A stretch of DNA of 64,000 nucleotides from an uncultured Collinsella sp. (GTDB lineage Bacteria > Actinomycetota > Coriobacteriia > Coriobacteriales > Coriobacteriaceae): contig CAAEOL010000031.1 of NCBI GenBank assembly GCA_900757595.1, forward strand, positions 1-64,000, in the 5' to 3' direction. How positions within the stretch are numbered: the stretch's first letter is position 1; every line of letters begins with the position of its first letter. Positions 9,882 to 19,320 of the stretch are shown here, in pieces. The translations under genes and the position numbers were made by a program. The notes under the pieces are model-generated. The model was not told where the DNA came from. It saw nothing but the letters and a program-made list of their open reading frames with translations, and made no database searches.

Positions 9882-9919
9882 ACCCGCCACCGGCACCCCC
9901 GGTGGCGGGTTCTTTTTTT
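9882..9919 (+). terminator. Rho-independent terminator of purL
   Basis: A 12-bp stem ACCCGCCACCGG / CCGGTGGCGGGT, 5-base loop, then TCTTTTTTT. Confidence 0.93.
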
Positions 9920-9944
9920 GCTTCACGCATACAGGAAGGACATC

Positions 9945-10880
9945 ATGGAAAGCCGCAAGCCGTATCTCGCCACCCTGCCCGGGCTCATCCTGGGCTGCCT
10001 CGTCTGCTGCGCGCTTTGGGGGTCGGCTTTTCCTTGCATCAAGATCGGCTACGGCCTCTTTGGCATTCCCGCGCACGATAGCGCCTCGCAGCTGCTCTTC
10101 GCGGGTCTGCGCTTTACGCTTGCCGGTACCCTGGTTATCGTTGGGATGAGCGCGGCTCAGCGCCGTCCCCTCATTCCGCGCGCTCGCGACATCAAGCCCA
10201 TCTTTGTCTTGTCGCTCTTCCAGACTATCGGGCAGTACTTCTTTTTCTATCTGGGACTCTCGCGCGCCAGCGCCATGTCGAGCTCCATCATCGAAGCCAG
10301 TGCCAACTTCCTTGCAATCCTCTTTGCCGCCCTGGCGTTTCACACCGAGAAGCTCAATACGGCCAAGGTACTTGGCTGTGTGCTGGGCTTTGCCGGTGTA
10401 GCACTCGTCAACCTTTCGAGCGCGGATGGCACCTTTGGCTTTGCGCTCGACGGCGAGGGCTTTATCCTGGCTTCCACGGTTGCGGGCGCCCTATCGACCT
10501 GCCTCATTGGCATCTTCTCGCGCGAGCATGACGGCGTTCTGCTCGCCGGCTGGCAGTTTTTAGTCGGAGGTTTGGTCCTTACCGCCATCGGGTTTTTGAT
10601 GGGCGGCGCGCTCTCCCCCACCGCGATCATCCCCGCCATCGCGCTCATTATCTATATGGCACTCATTTCCGCCGTCGCGTACTCGCTGTGGTCCCGCCTG
10701 CTCGCCGTCAACCCCGTCAGCCGCGTTTCGGTCTTTGGCTTTATGAACCCGGTCTTTGGCGTAGCGCTAAGCGCGCTGCTGCTCGGCGAGGGTGCTGGCA
10801 CGAGCCCCGTTACCGTCATTGTGGCCCTGCTTCTGGTCTGCGGCGGTATCATCATTGTCAACAAGCCTCAAAAGGCCTGA
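9945..10880 (+). CDS. EamA/DMT-family transporter
   Basis: A 311-residue inner-membrane protein with ten predicted membrane helices in two EamA repeats (about 10-150 and 165-305). The conserved small-residue motifs of drug/metabolite transporters are visible (GSAFPCIKIGY near the start, NPVFGVALSALLLGE late). The start ATG 9945 has AGGAAGGA eight bases upstream; the 9 extra codons before it overlap the purL terminator. A short inverted repeat (AAAGGCCTG / CAGGCCTTT, 10868-10893) overlaps the stop. The substrate is unknown; relatives export amino acids or metabolites. Confidence 0.88.
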   Translation: MESRKPYLATLPGLILGCLVCCALWGSAFPCIKIGYGLFGIPAHDSASQLLFAGLRFTLAGTLVIVGMSAAQRRPLIPRARDIKPIFVLSLFQTIGQYFFFYLGLSRASAMSSSIIEASANFLAILFAALAFHTEKLNTAKVLGCVLGFAGVALVNLSSADGTFGFALDGEGFILASTVAGALSTCLIGIFSREHDGVLLAGWQFLVGGLVLTAIGFLMGGALSPTAIIPAIALIIYMALISAVAYSLWSRLLAVNPVSRVSVFGFMNPVFGVALSALLLGEGAGTSPVTVIVALLLVCGGIIIVNKPQKA

Positions 10881-10942
10881 CAAACCAGGCCTTTGCGTAT
10901 GTCGCGCTTGCAACGGGCGTTCGCGTGGTCGCCCCTCATTTT

Positions 10943-12085
10943 CTAGCGAATCTGGATGCCGGCTTTCTTCTTTTCATGTTTTACGCGGTAGAGTTCCGCA
11001 TCGGCAGCGCGAAGCAAGTCTTGCCAGGTATCGACACCATCACCAACCCGCGCATAGCCGATGGACATCCGCAACAGATACGGCACCTCGGCGCGCACGA
11101 GCTCGTCGTTGATTGCCGCACACAGACATATGATGTCCTGCTCCGTAGTCGCCTTTTGGAGCACTACAAACTCATCGCCGCCATAGCGTGCGATAAAGCC
11201 ACCAGACGCCGAACAGACATCTTTGAGCACCGTGGAGATGACCTGAAGAGCATAGTCGCCCTCAACATGTCCATGGTGATCGTTAATCTGCTTAAAGCCA
11301 TCGGCGTCCATCATAAGCAGATACACATCTTTGGCCTGATCCATATTCGAGAAGATCGACAGCATATAGGTCTCAAAGCGGTTGCGATTGTTGAGACCGG
11401 TCAACGGGTCGGTCGAGATCAGCTGCTCCTGACAAACAATGTAGAGCTGCAACATACTTAACATGATGCCAACACTAAGGCAGGGACCCGAATAAAAGAC
11501 CTGAAAGACACCGGCCACCAAGGCCGGAATGGCGAAAAATGCCAAGGTTTGATAGATGGCCTTCTTTTGCAGGCTCTCGACCTTGCGAGATTGTATAAAC
11601 GCATGCAGGGACGTATATATAACGTAGCAGTAGCTGACGATGGGCTGGATCATATAGACAAAACCGCGACGATACACGCCCTGTGCATCGATATAGAACA
11701 GGGCATGCGTCCAGCAGCTGGTAAACGCCAGTACGACTACCAGCGCCGCAGGCAGCGTTACAAGCGCCACTCTAGAGCGCGCGGTCAAAAGGCGAGAACC
11801 CTGCACCGTCTCGGAATAGATAAACCAAATAAGGCACGCGGCGGCAAAGAGCGAAAACGAAACCGCGTTGGAAATCCAGTTGGCAGCAATGCCCAGCGTG
11901 CCGCCCACACCGTCCGAAAGCGTCCAGATTATATCGAATAACATGTACGCGGCAGAGGTGTAGCCGAGCGTACTAAACAATAACTGCTGGGTACTCGAGA
12001 ACAAGGAGTGGCGACTTCGCGCGGCAAGCCCGATAAGAACAATCATGCATAGCAGGAATATCTCGATCTTGAGTGCCTTAACCAC
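10943..12085 (-). CDS. Membrane diguanylate cyclase (GGDEF)
   Basis: A protein of about 380 residues with six or seven N-terminal membrane helices (residues 5-210) followed by a GGDEF domain (about 220-380) with an intact active site RYGGDEF, so it probably makes cyclic di-GMP. The RxxD inhibitory site expected five residues before GGDEF is absent (GGFIA stands there). I start it at the GTG at 12085, which has AAGGGA ten bases upstream; the frame can extend to a TTG at 12103 without a ribosome site. No EAL domain and no c-di-GMP effector is nearby. The membrane part resembles no sensor family I can name. Confidence 0.85.
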   Translation of the reverse strand: MVKALKIEIFLLCMIVLIGLAARSRHSLFSSTQQLLFSTLGYTSAAYMLFDIIWTLSDGVGGTLGIAANWISNAVSFSLFAAACLIWFIYSETVQGSRLLTARSRVALVTLPAALVVVLAFTSCWTHALFYIDAQGVYRRGFVYMIQPIVSYCYVIYTSLHAFIQSRKVESLQKKAIYQTLAFFAIPALVAGVFQVFYSGPCLSVGIMLSMLQLYIVCQEQLISTDPLTGLNNRNRFETYMLSIFSNMDQAKDVYLLMMDADGFKQINDHHGHVEGDYALQVISTVLKDVCSASGGFIARYGGDEFVVLQKATTEQDIICLCAAINDELVRAEVPYLLRMSIGYARVGDGVDTWQDLLRAADAELYRVKHEKKKAGIQIR

Positions 12086-12185
12086 TAGACGCCATCCCTT
12101 CAATATCCAAGTGGTCAGAATCGCCCGATTCGTGCCTGGGCAATAAACACCCCTACTCCGCAGGGGTATAGGGAATAATAGCAGA

Positions 12186-12225
12186 GCGCCCGAACGTCAC
12201 TGCAAGACAGCTCTCGTTCGGGCGC
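12186..12225 (-). terminator. Hairpin after the KDG permease gene
   Basis: Inverted repeat GCGCCCGAACG / CGTTCGGGCGC with an 18-base loop, followed on the minus strand by an AT-rich but U-poor tail. Probable terminator. Confidence 0.55.
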
Positions 12226-12274
12226 CCATACGGCGCGAATTGCACACGCCGGCTTGATTGACTCGCGTCGACGA

Positions 12275-13297
12275 TTACTCGCCGTCGATGTCGGTCGCGA
12301 CGGCCTCCTCAATAGCCTCGACGCCTTCGACCGACAGATCCTCTTCGCCGTGGCAGAACTTCTTATCGACCCAGCCGGTCAGAATCGGGGCCATGATGGC
12401 CGTGATGATGACGGCGGTGGCGATCTGCGCATACGCGGTGGGCGCAAGCTCGGCATAGCGCGGCGCGACCTCAGCAAGAGCAACCGGCGTGGTCATAGCC
12501 GTGCCGGCGATGGTGGAGCAAGCAACGGCGGCCTTGCCGTTGCCGCCGCACAAGCGCTCGAAGGCAAAGGTGATGGGGCCAACGATAAAGAGGGTGATGA
12601 GGCCCAACAGAATGCCCGAGATGCCGCCGGTGATGAAGCTCGAAAGGCTCATGGACGCACCGAGCTGAAATCCGATGACGGCAATCGCAGGATTGGCACC
12701 GGGAACCAGCAGGTTCTTGATAAACGGGAACAGGTTGCCCAGAACCATGCCGATAACGAGTGGCAAGATGGAGCCGATAATGGTGCCAATGGGAATGTTG
12801 GCGAGGCCGGAAACACCGAGGATGATCATCGTGACGGCGGGGCCGGCCGTAAAGAACAGGATACCGACGGCGCCCTGCTCAGACTCATCGCCGAACTCGC
12901 CCATGATGCCCGTATAGAGCGCCATGTTGCAAAACGTGATGCCGCCGATGATAGACACGGAGCTCAGACCCAGGAAGCTGTCGTTAAAGAAATATGCCAC
13001 GCCCAGGCCGAGAGCCGCTGCGACGACCAGCTTGGGAATCAGCACGACGATGCCGGTCTTGATAGCGCCCGGCGTGGACTTAAAGCTGATGCCGGCGCCC
13101 ACAAACAGCAGGATCGCGGCGACGATGGTATTGGAGCCACCGCGGCAGGCAGCCGTAAAGAAGCCGCCGATCTCAAAAACCTGCGGGCAGAAGGTATTGA
13201 GCAGAAGGCCGACGATCATCGGGTAGATCATGATGTCGCCCGGGATACGCGGGACCTTGATTTTCTTTTGCTCGTTGGCGGTTGCTTCCTGTGCCAT
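12275..13297 (-). CDS. kdgT: 2-keto-3-deoxygluconate permease
   Basis: A 340-residue, roughly ten-helix permease of the KdgT family, which takes up 2-keto-3-deoxygluconate from pectin and uronate breakdown by proton symport. Recognisable stretches are FCPQVFEIGGFFTAA near residue 35, LLFVGAGISF and GFQLGASMSLSSF. ATG 13297 follows GGGGGTT; ten upstream codons in frame are excluded. No kduI/kduD, KDG kinase or aldolase lies beside it, so the pathway must be completed elsewhere, or the substrate has changed. Confidence 0.87.
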   Translation of the reverse strand: MAQEATANEQKKIKVPRIPGDIMIYPMIVGLLLNTFCPQVFEIGGFFTAACRGGSNTIVAAILLFVGAGISFKSTPGAIKTGIVVLIPKLVVAAALGLGVAYFFNDSFLGLSSVSIIGGITFCNMALYTGIMGEFGDESEQGAVGILFFTAGPAVTMIILGVSGLANIPIGTIIGSILPLVIGMVLGNLFPFIKNLLVPGANPAIAVIGFQLGASMSLSSFITGGISGILLGLITLFIVGPITFAFERLCGGNGKAAVACSTIAGTAMTTPVALAEVAPRYAELAPTAYAQIATAVIITAIMAPILTGWVDKKFCHGEEDLSVEGVEAIEEAVATDIDGE

Positions 13298-13454
13298 GAA
13301 ACCCCCATTTCCGTTGACGGAACACAAAAGACAACGTCACACTTTGCTACAGTAAAATCTGAACATGGTACCAGAAGAAGCAGACCGACTCGGTGAGAAA
13401 TTCAATTCACCGGACAGAAGCGGGGTGAGCAGGAGGGACAACCCGTTCGCGGCC

Positions 13455-13778
13455 CTATATAAGGCTCAAGACGATATAGAACACGATTCCCGAGACGCAG
13501 CACCACAGCATCGACTTTGTCTTGATTGCCACCGCCACGACGCCGGCAGCCGCAATCCAGGGAACCAAGGCAGGCCAGAATCCCGCGTCGAACGCGCCGG
13601 GGCTCACCAAGTCGTTGGCGACCAGCGCGGCAAAGGCAGCGGGCGGGATATAACCCAGGGCCTCGGTAATGCGGGGCGACAGCGTTCTCCCGCGCAAGGC
13701 GAACGCCGGCGCGATGCGAAAGAACGCAATAGCAGCCCACGATGACAGCCACAGAACCAAGAACTCGTTAACGGGCAT
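13455..13778 (-). CDS. azlD: AzlD-family branched-chain amino acid exporter subunit
   Basis: A 107-residue, four-helix membrane protein of the AzlD family, the small partner of AzlC. It begins MPVNEFLVLW and contains AAIAFFRIAPAFALRGR, typical of the family. Its start lies within the last codons of azlC (11-base overlap), indicating translational coupling. AzlCD relatives export branched-chain amino acids or analogues. Confidence 0.88.
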   Translation of the reverse strand: MPVNEFLVLWLSSWAAIAFFRIAPAFALRGRTLSPRITEALGYIPPAAFAALVANDLVSPGAFDAGFWPALVPWIAAAGVVAVAIKTKSMLWCCVSGIVFYIVLSLI

Positions 13779-14460
13779 CGCGGGCACCTCTTCCGTCAAA
13801 TACGGCATCGCACGCCAGCGCAATGGCAATGCCGACCACGACGCTTGCCGGCACGGCAATATTCGTGAGGCCCAAGAACTTGCATACGGCGACGGACACC
13901 GCGCCCGAAACCGCCGCGACAACGTTGCCGCGCGACAGCCGCTGCGAAAAGAGTAGACAGATAAAGAGCGACGTGCAGACGAAACTCGCAATAGCGGTGG
14001 GAACATCGGCAACGGCACCGGCGATGGCACCCATCGTGCACGAAGCGCCCCATGTCGCGATGAGGATCACGTTGAGCACGAAGGATTCGCGCGGGCCCCA
14101 ATCCTCCCCCTCAACCAGCTTGGCAAGCGAGATGCCGTATGCCTCCTCGGTGAGCGTCGCGGCAACAGCCAGCGTCTGACGCTTCGAGGCGCCCGCCAGA
14201 TGGGGTGCGATCGATGCCGAATAAAGTGCAAAGCGCGATGAGATGGCGGCGACGCTCGCGATAATCGAAGGTGCCGGTACGCCCGCCAGCCAAAGATTGC
14301 AGATCATAAACTGGCCGCTGCCCGTCACAAACGTGCTGCTCAGAGCAAAGACCATCCAGGGCTCCATTCCCGTCTGCCCCATGATCATTCCGCACGGCGC
14401 GCCTATCGCAACATAGGTAAGCATCACCGGCCAGACGGTTCTAACGATTTTGAGCACCAT
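13768..14460 (-). CDS. azlC: AzlC-family branched-chain amino acid exporter subunit
   Basis: A 230-residue membrane protein of the AzlC family. The N-terminal IGAPCGMIMGQTG and FVTGSGQFM match the family's conserved first helices, and the length is typical. ATG 14460 has GAGAAG upstream; the longer frame to 14529 adds an unrelated hydrophilic leader. It is the first gene of an azlC-azlD pair and is divergent from the HD-domain gene. Confidence 0.88.
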   Translation of the reverse strand: MVLKIVRTVWPVMLTYVAIGAPCGMIMGQTGMEPWMVFALSSTFVTGSGQFMICNLWLAGVPAPSIIASVAAISSRFALYSASIAPHLAGASKRQTLAVAATLTEEAYGISLAKLVEGEDWGPRESFVLNVILIATWGASCTMGAIAGAVADVPTAIASFVCTSLFICLLFSQRLSRGNVVAAVSGAVSVAVCKFLGLTNIAVPASVVVGIAIALACDAVFDGRGARDAR

Positions 14461-14586
14461 ACGCTTCTCATCCTGACAAGGTCTCCGAGCCGCATGTAGC
14501 GACACGGCAGAATCATCATCCGACAGCAACCGAGTTCACCTACAATTGCCACCGGATCGAAAGACACAACTTTTTAGGAAGTCATT

Positions 14587-15399
14587 ATGACAGCTATCGA
14601 TCGAGACCGGGCGCGCGCGGCCTTCAAAAGCTACACCGATGCCTACGACGCCACTAACCCACGCATCGCGCTCAAAATCGAGCATACGTACCACGTTGCC
14701 GAGGCATGCGATGCCGTGGCACACGAACAGGGCTGGTCGTCAGAAGATATTGACCTGGCATGGCTTTGCGGCCTGCTACACGATATGGGCCGCTTTGAGC
14801 AGCTGCGACGCTGGGATACGTTTAAGGATGCCGAAAGCATGAGCCATGCGGCGTTGGGCGTCGGGGTCCTCTTTGGCGAGAACCCCGACGACGCGCCTGT
14901 CACAACAAACATCCGAGATTTTATCGAGACCGAAGAGCACGACGAGCTCATCCGCGCGAGCATCGCCTATCACAGTGACTTTCGCCTGCCGGCACAACTC
15001 GACGAGCGAACACGGTGCTTCTGCGATATCGTACGCGATGGCGACAAGATCGACATTATGCGCACCATCGCCGACAGCACCGTCGACACCATCCTCAAGG
15101 TGGATGAGAACACGTTTCTCGCCAGCCGCTTCTCGACACCGGCGCTTACCGCCTTTGACGAGCACCGCTGCGTTGCACGCGACGAACGCGACGAGCCCGC
15201 AGACTACCTGGTGGGACTCATCTGCTTTATGTTTGAGCTCGTCTATCCAGCAAGCCGCGCGCTGGCGCGCGAGCAGGGTGATATCTACCGCCTGCTCGAC
15301 GCGCCCTTTGGCATTACGTGCCCCTTTACCGATCCCGCCACGCAAGCGACCTGGGAGCGCCTGAAGGGCGAGATGCGCGACTGGCTGGCGCGCGCCTAG
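14587..15399 (+). CDS. HD-domain phosphohydrolase
   Basis: A 270-residue soluble protein with an HD metal-dependent phosphohydrolase domain in its first half: the first His in KIEHTYHV (about residue 33), the HD pair in GLLHDMGRF (about 61-62), and a downstream His in IAYHSDF. The second half is an all-helical extension. Substrate unknown; relatives hydrolyse nucleotides or cyclic dinucleotides. ATG 14587 follows TTAGGAAG. The stop overlaps the convergent etfA stop by three bases in a shared CTAG. Confidence 0.85.
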   Translation: MTAIDRDRARAAFKSYTDAYDATNPRIALKIEHTYHVAEACDAVAHEQGWSSEDIDLAWLCGLLHDMGRFEQLRRWDTFKDAESMSHAALGVGVLFGENPDDAPVTTNIRDFIETEEHDELIRASIAYHSDFRLPAQLDERTRCFCDIVRDGDKIDIMRTIADSTVDTILKVDENTFLASRFSTPALTAFDEHRCVARDERDEPADYLVGLICFMFELVYPASRALAREQGDIYRLLDAPFGITCPFTDPATQATWERLKGEMRDWLARA

Positions 15400-16601
15400 C
15401 GCTCAAGCTGGGCCAGCAGCTCCTCGACGACCTCGACGGCATCGCCGACAACCTTGTACTGGGCAGCACCAAAGATGGGGGCATCCGGGTCCTCGTTGAT
15501 GGCGATAATGCACTCCGCCCCACCGATACCGGCAAGATGCTGGATGGCGCCCGAAACACCGATACTCACGAGAAGTTTAGGGGAAACCGATACGCCCGTC
15601 TGGCCAATCTGATGGCGATACTCCAACCAGCCGGCCTCCACGACAGGTCGCGTGCAGCCAAGCTCGGCTCCCAGAGCCTCGGCGAGCTTTCGCATCAGCG
15701 GCAGGTTTTTCTTGGAGCCAATGCCGCGACCCACCACGACCAGGCGCTCGGCATCGGCAATTGAGGCCTGCTGTCCCCACTCCTCGGCGGGAATCGAGAT
15801 CTCGACACGGGCCTTGGCGTCTTCCGCAAGCGATACCTGGGTAATCGTACCGGAACGGCCGTAGTCAAAGTCGGGTGCCTTAAAGATGCCGGGACGAACC
15901 GTTGCCATCTGGGGACGATGATTGGGGCAGACGATGGTGGCCATCAGGTTGCCGCCAAACGCCGGACGCGTCTGTTGCAGCAGTCCCGTCTCCGTATCCA
16001 TCGAAAGTACGGTGCAGTCAGCCGTAAGGCCCGTCTGCAAGCGCACGGCAACGCCGGGTGCCAGTTCGCGGCCAAAAGCGGTCGCACCGTATAGGATGGC
16101 CTCGGGTTTGCGCTCGGCTACCAAATCGCAGATCAAGCGAGCGTAGACCTCCACGTCGTTCTGACGCAGGCGCTCGTCACGACAGACCAGAACTTCGTCC
16201 GCACCGGCGCAAATCAGATGCTCCAGGTCCCCGAGTGAGCCCTCGGGGCTCATGCCGACCAGTGCCACCAGACGGCAGCCGCGGGCATCGGCAAGCTCGC
16301 GCCCCTTGCCCATGAGCTCGAAGGCCACGGATGCAACGGCATCGTGCTCGTCAGTCTGCACGAAGATCCAGATGTCTCGATATGCGTCAAGGTCTGCCGC
16401 GCCGGCGGCCTCGTCGCGCTCAATCGAGATGGCGTTGACGGGGCAGGCGTCGACGCACCCACCGCACAGGATACAGCCGTCGGTTACGCGGGCACAGCGA
16501 TTGGGGCGCTCACCCTCCACCACAATGCCGCCCGAGGCGCAGGCGCGAACGCAGCGACCGCAGCCGATACAGGCTTCGCTATCGATAATCAGCCCGCTCA
16601 T
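15396..16601 (-). CDS. etfA: Electron transfer flavoprotein alpha subunit with N-terminal ferredoxin domain
   Basis: A 401-residue EtfA. Residues 1-60 form a two-cluster [4Fe-4S] ferredoxin module: Cys11, 14, 17 with Cys53, and Cys43, 46, 49 with Cys21. The rest is canonical EtfA, with the FAD-binding C-terminus VVVGRGIGSKKN ... SIGVSGAIQH ... INEDPDAPIFG. The extra ferredoxin domain is characteristic of LctC in the bifurcating lactate dehydrogenase of Acetobacterium woodii. Start ATG 16601 directly abuts the etfB stop codon, so the two are translationally coupled. Expected role: take electrons with EtfB from NADH and split or confurcate them with ferredoxin and the dehydrogenase encoded upstream. 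Confidence 0.92.
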   Translation of the reverse strand: MSGLIIDSEACIGCGRCVRACASGGIVVEGERPNRCARVTDGCILCGGCVDACPVNAISIERDEAAGAADLDAYRDIWIFVQTDEHDAVASVAFELMGKGRELADARGCRLVALVGMSPEGSLGDLEHLICAGADEVLVCRDERLRQNDVEVYARLICDLVAERKPEAILYGATAFGRELAPGVAVRLQTGLTADCTVLSMDTETGLLQQTRPAFGGNLMATIVCPNHRPQMATVRPGIFKAPDFDYGRSGTITQVSLAEDAKARVEISIPAEEWGQQASIADAERLVVVGRGIGSKKNLPLMRKLAEALGAELGCTRPVVEAGWLEYRHQIGQTGVSVSPKLLVSIGVSGAIQHLAGIGGAECIIAINEDPDAPIFGAAQYKVVGDAVEVVEELLAQLER

Positions 16602-17417
16602 CTATGCCATCCCCTCAATAATCTTGGCAAGTTTTACCGCCTGCTCGGACGCCGTTCCCTCAACGGCCTCGCACGTTTGGTCACGGTCGGGCACAAACGA
16701 GCGCACGACCTGCGTCGGTGATCCGGCAAGACCGCAACGCGCGGGGTCGGCGTTCACGTCGGCGGCACTGACCACGCGCACGTCCGCCTCCTCCGCCGCG
16801 CGAATACCGGCAATACTCGGCATACGCAACTGGCCAATCTCCTTGGCAGTCGTCATCGCGCACGGCATCTCAAGACACACCGTCTCCTCGCCGGCATCGC
16901 ATCCGTGAACGAGCGCCAGCGAGCCACACGTCGTAAAGCCCGCGCTTTGCACGCAGCTCACGTCGGTCACGCAGGGAATCTCAAAGGCACCGGCAAGCTC
17001 GGGACCAATCTGGGCCGTATCGCCATCCACCGCCATCTTGCCGCAGATGAGCAGGTCGAAGTCCTCGTCGAGTGCCTCGATGCCGCATTTGAGAGCATAG
17101 GTGGTCGCCAGGGTATCGGCACCTGCAAAGGCGCGATCGGTCAGCAGCAGCGCGTCGTCGGCGCCTCGAGCGATGCAGTCGCGCAGCAGCGACTCGGTCG
17201 CGGGGATGCCCATCGACACCACCGTCACGCGCACATCCATGCCAAAGCCGATAAAGTCGTCCTTCAGCGCCAGCGCGCATTCCAAAGCGCTCGCATCAAA
17301 GGGATTAATGACCGCCTGCTTGCCATCGCGCACGATGGTATTGGTCTTGGGGTCCATCTTGACCTCGGTGCTGCCCGGCACGGCCTTGACGCACACCACC
17401 ATATGGAAATCGCTCAT
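16602..17417 (-). CDS. etfB: Electron transfer flavoprotein beta subunit
   Basis: A 271-residue EtfB that forms the heterodimer with EtfA and holds the second flavin or AMP/NADH site. It begins with VVCVKAVPGSTEVK and contains NPFDASALECAL and GADDALLLTDRAFAGADTLAT, all EtfB landmarks, with CGKMAVDGDTAQIGPELA in the middle. I choose ATG 17417, with AAAGGGGG nine bases upstream; a GTG two codons earlier overlaps the dehydrogenase stop codon. It is the second gene of ldh-etfB-etfA. Confidence 0.92.
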   Translation of the reverse strand: MSDFHMVVCVKAVPGSTEVKMDPKTNTIVRDGKQAVINPFDASALECALALKDDFIGFGMDVRVTVVSMGIPATESLLRDCIARGADDALLLTDRAFAGADTLATTYALKCGIEALDEDFDLLICGKMAVDGDTAQIGPELAGAFEIPCVTDVSCVQSAGFTTCGSLALVHGCDAGEETVCLEMPCAMTTAKEIGQLRMPSIAGIRAAEEADVRVVSAADVNADPARCGLAGSPTQVVRSFVPDRDQTCEAVEGTASEQAVKLAKIIEGMA

Positions 17418-17419
17418 CT

Positions 17420-19021
17420 TCACGCGCCCCCTTTCTGGACGAGCTCATCCAAGAGCTTCTCCGAAAACAGGTTGCCGCGACCCAGCTGCCCGTCGGGATC
17501 GAGCTGGAGCTTGAGCCGCGCCGACTCGACCATGGCCTCGTGACCGTACATCGTCTCTAAGAAGCCCGCCTTGATCTTGCCGACGCCGTGCTCGGCAGAA
17601 ACGGCACCGCCCATAGCCGTTACCTCCGCAGCCCACTGGGCAAACAGCTCGCCACCGCGACGGTAGTCCTGCGCGTCGCGCGGCAGGATGTTCACATGCA
17701 GATGGTTGTTACCGATGTGCCCCCAGGCAGCAGATTCAAGCCCACTTTCGGCTAACGTGCGGCGATAAAGGCCGATGACATCGTCCAAGCGTGCGTTGGG
17801 CACCGACATGTCCGAGCCCAGCTTGGTAATGGTGGGGTCGATGCGGCGACGCTCGTCAATGAGCATATTGACGCTCTCGGGAACCGCGTGGCGGAAGAAC
17901 CGCTGGCACTCGCGATCGACTTCGGTGCGGGCGACCCATGTCGCATCGTCGCGGCCGCCCGCAAACTCCAGCACCCATCCCAGGCGGTACAGCTCCTCGG
18001 TCGCCTGCGCCTCGTCATCGCAGTCGAGCTCCACGTAGACACAGACCTTTGCCTCGTCGTCGAGCGCCGGCAGCGAGGCAAACGCTGTCGACTGCTCGCG
18101 CTGGCGACGCAGGATATCCAGGGCGCCAGCATCGAAATACTCAATAGCGGCGGCATGGGACAGCACGGGACGCACGGAATCGGTAAAGGACACGGCCTTG
18201 TCTTCGCTATCGAAAAAGCAACTCACACCCCATACGACCGAAGGTGCCGCCTGCAGGGCGATCTCGAGCTCGGTAATGACGCCGAGCGTGCCGCACGCAC
18301 CGATAAAAAGATCGATGGCGTCCATATCGTCCGCAACAAAATACCCCGAGGCATTTTTGGTCTTGGGCATGGTGTAGTCAGGAAGATCAAGCTCGAATGT
18401 ATGACCCTCTGCCGTCACGAGCGACAGGTGGCGGCCCTGGGCAAAAGCCTCGCCGCGCTGAAGCTCAAGCAAATCGCCATCAGCCAGCGCGACGTGGAGT
18501 CCCGTGATATGCGGGCGCATGGGGCCGTAAGCGTAGCTGCGGGCGCCGGAGGCGTTGCATGCCGCCATGCCACCCAGACAGGCAGATGCCTCGGTGGGAT
18601 CGGTGGGAAAGAACTGCTCGGGGGACTCTTGGAACTCCTCGTAGGCCTCAAGCGATGCCTGGTCCCAACCAGCGGTCGGCAGTACCTTCTTGCTCAGCTG
18701 CTTACGCAGCTCCGAGAGCACAACGCCCGGCTCCACGCGCAGCAGAAATTGGCCTTGTTCATCGCGGCGAAGGCCCAAGTAGCGATTCATACGGGAAGTA
18801 TTGAGGATATGCCCACCGTGGGGCACGGCACCGGCGGCAAGGCCGGTTCGGGCGCCCTGAACCGTTACCGGGACACGCTCGGCATGGAGCGTTTCCAAAA
18901 TGGCACGGACCTCGTCTTCCGTTGTCGGAAACGAGATGCTCGATGCTTCGCCCGATGCACGAGATTCATCGCGGCCATACTCTTCGAACTCATCGGTGAA
19001 GGGTTTAATGGTTGCAGACAC
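17420..19021 (-). CDS. FAD-linked D-lactate/glycolate dehydrogenase (LctD/GlcD type)
   Basis: A 533-residue flavoprotein: a PCMH-type FAD-binding domain at about residues 30-215 (VPVTVQGARTGLAAGAVPHGG is the FAD pyrophosphate loop) and a C-terminal FAD-oxidase domain ending in GAVSAEHGVGKIK, the usual GlcD signature. GTG start at 19021 follows GGGGGAG. With etfB and etfA immediately downstream on the same strand it forms the gene set of the electron-bifurcating lactate dehydrogenase, in which NADH plus reduced ferredoxin drive or arise from lactate/pyruvate exchange. A 2-hydroxyacid other than lactate is possible. No lactate permease is seen. Confidence 0.9.
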   Translation of the reverse strand: MSATIKPFTDEFEEYGRDESRASGEASSISFPTTEDEVRAILETLHAERVPVTVQGARTGLAAGAVPHGGHILNTSRMNRYLGLRRDEQGQFLLRVEPGVVLSELRKQLSKKVLPTAGWDQASLEAYEEFQESPEQFFPTDPTEASACLGGMAACNASGARSYAYGPMRPHITGLHVALADGDLLELQRGEAFAQGRHLSLVTAEGHTFELDLPDYTMPKTKNASGYFVADDMDAIDLFIGACGTLGVITELEIALQAAPSVVWGVSCFFDSEDKAVSFTDSVRPVLSHAAAIEYFDAGALDILRRQREQSTAFASLPALDDEAKVCVYVELDCDDEAQATEELYRLGWVLEFAGGRDDATWVARTEVDRECQRFFRHAVPESVNMLIDERRRIDPTITKLGSDMSVPNARLDDVIGLYRRTLAESGLESAAWGHIGNNHLHVNILPRDAQDYRRGGELFAQWAAEVTAMGGAVSAEHGVGKIKAGFLETMYGHEAMVESARLKLQLDPDGQLGRGNLFSEKLLDELVQKGGA

Positions 19022-19274
19022 GCGAACTCCCCCTTTAGCTAACTACAGTGTTTGCAGGGAGATGTTACCGCATCGTTTCGTCGACGTGTTCGAGACCGTC
19101 TCCATAATTGGCGATTTTTACGTTTGTGCAATTCGGCGAACGGCAAGGCTTCCTCGGCAGACGATGCTTTTGACACATATCGCCCCGCCGTCGCCGACCG
19201 CTCGATTGTCGCTCGAAAAAAGTTGAAGTAATTTTTCCACCTTTTACCTGCGGAGATGTCAATCCGTCAAGCAT

Positions 19275-19292
19275 TTGGTCAGAAATTGGTCA
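19275..19292 (+). promoter_or_regulatory. Direct repeat TTGGTCA, one helical turn apart
   Basis: Two exact TTGGTCA copies at 19275-19281 and 19286-19292, start to start 11 bp, in the region where a promoter for the 19367 gene would be. Tandem half-sites on one DNA face are typical of activator or response-regulator binding. The factor is unknown. Confidence 0.3.
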
Positions 19293-19320
19293 AGTAGCGG
19301 CTGATACGGTCGGCGTCGAC

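Noticed and set aside
6080..9883. A 1267-codon minus-strand open frame opposite purL
   Set aside because: It mirrors purL exactly, has no ribosome site and a Gly/Leu/Asp/His-rich composition expected from antisense of GC-rich codons.
12254..13396. A 380-codon plus-strand frame opposite the KDG permease
   Set aside because: Shadow of kdgT, hydrophilic low-complexity sequence, no ribosome site.
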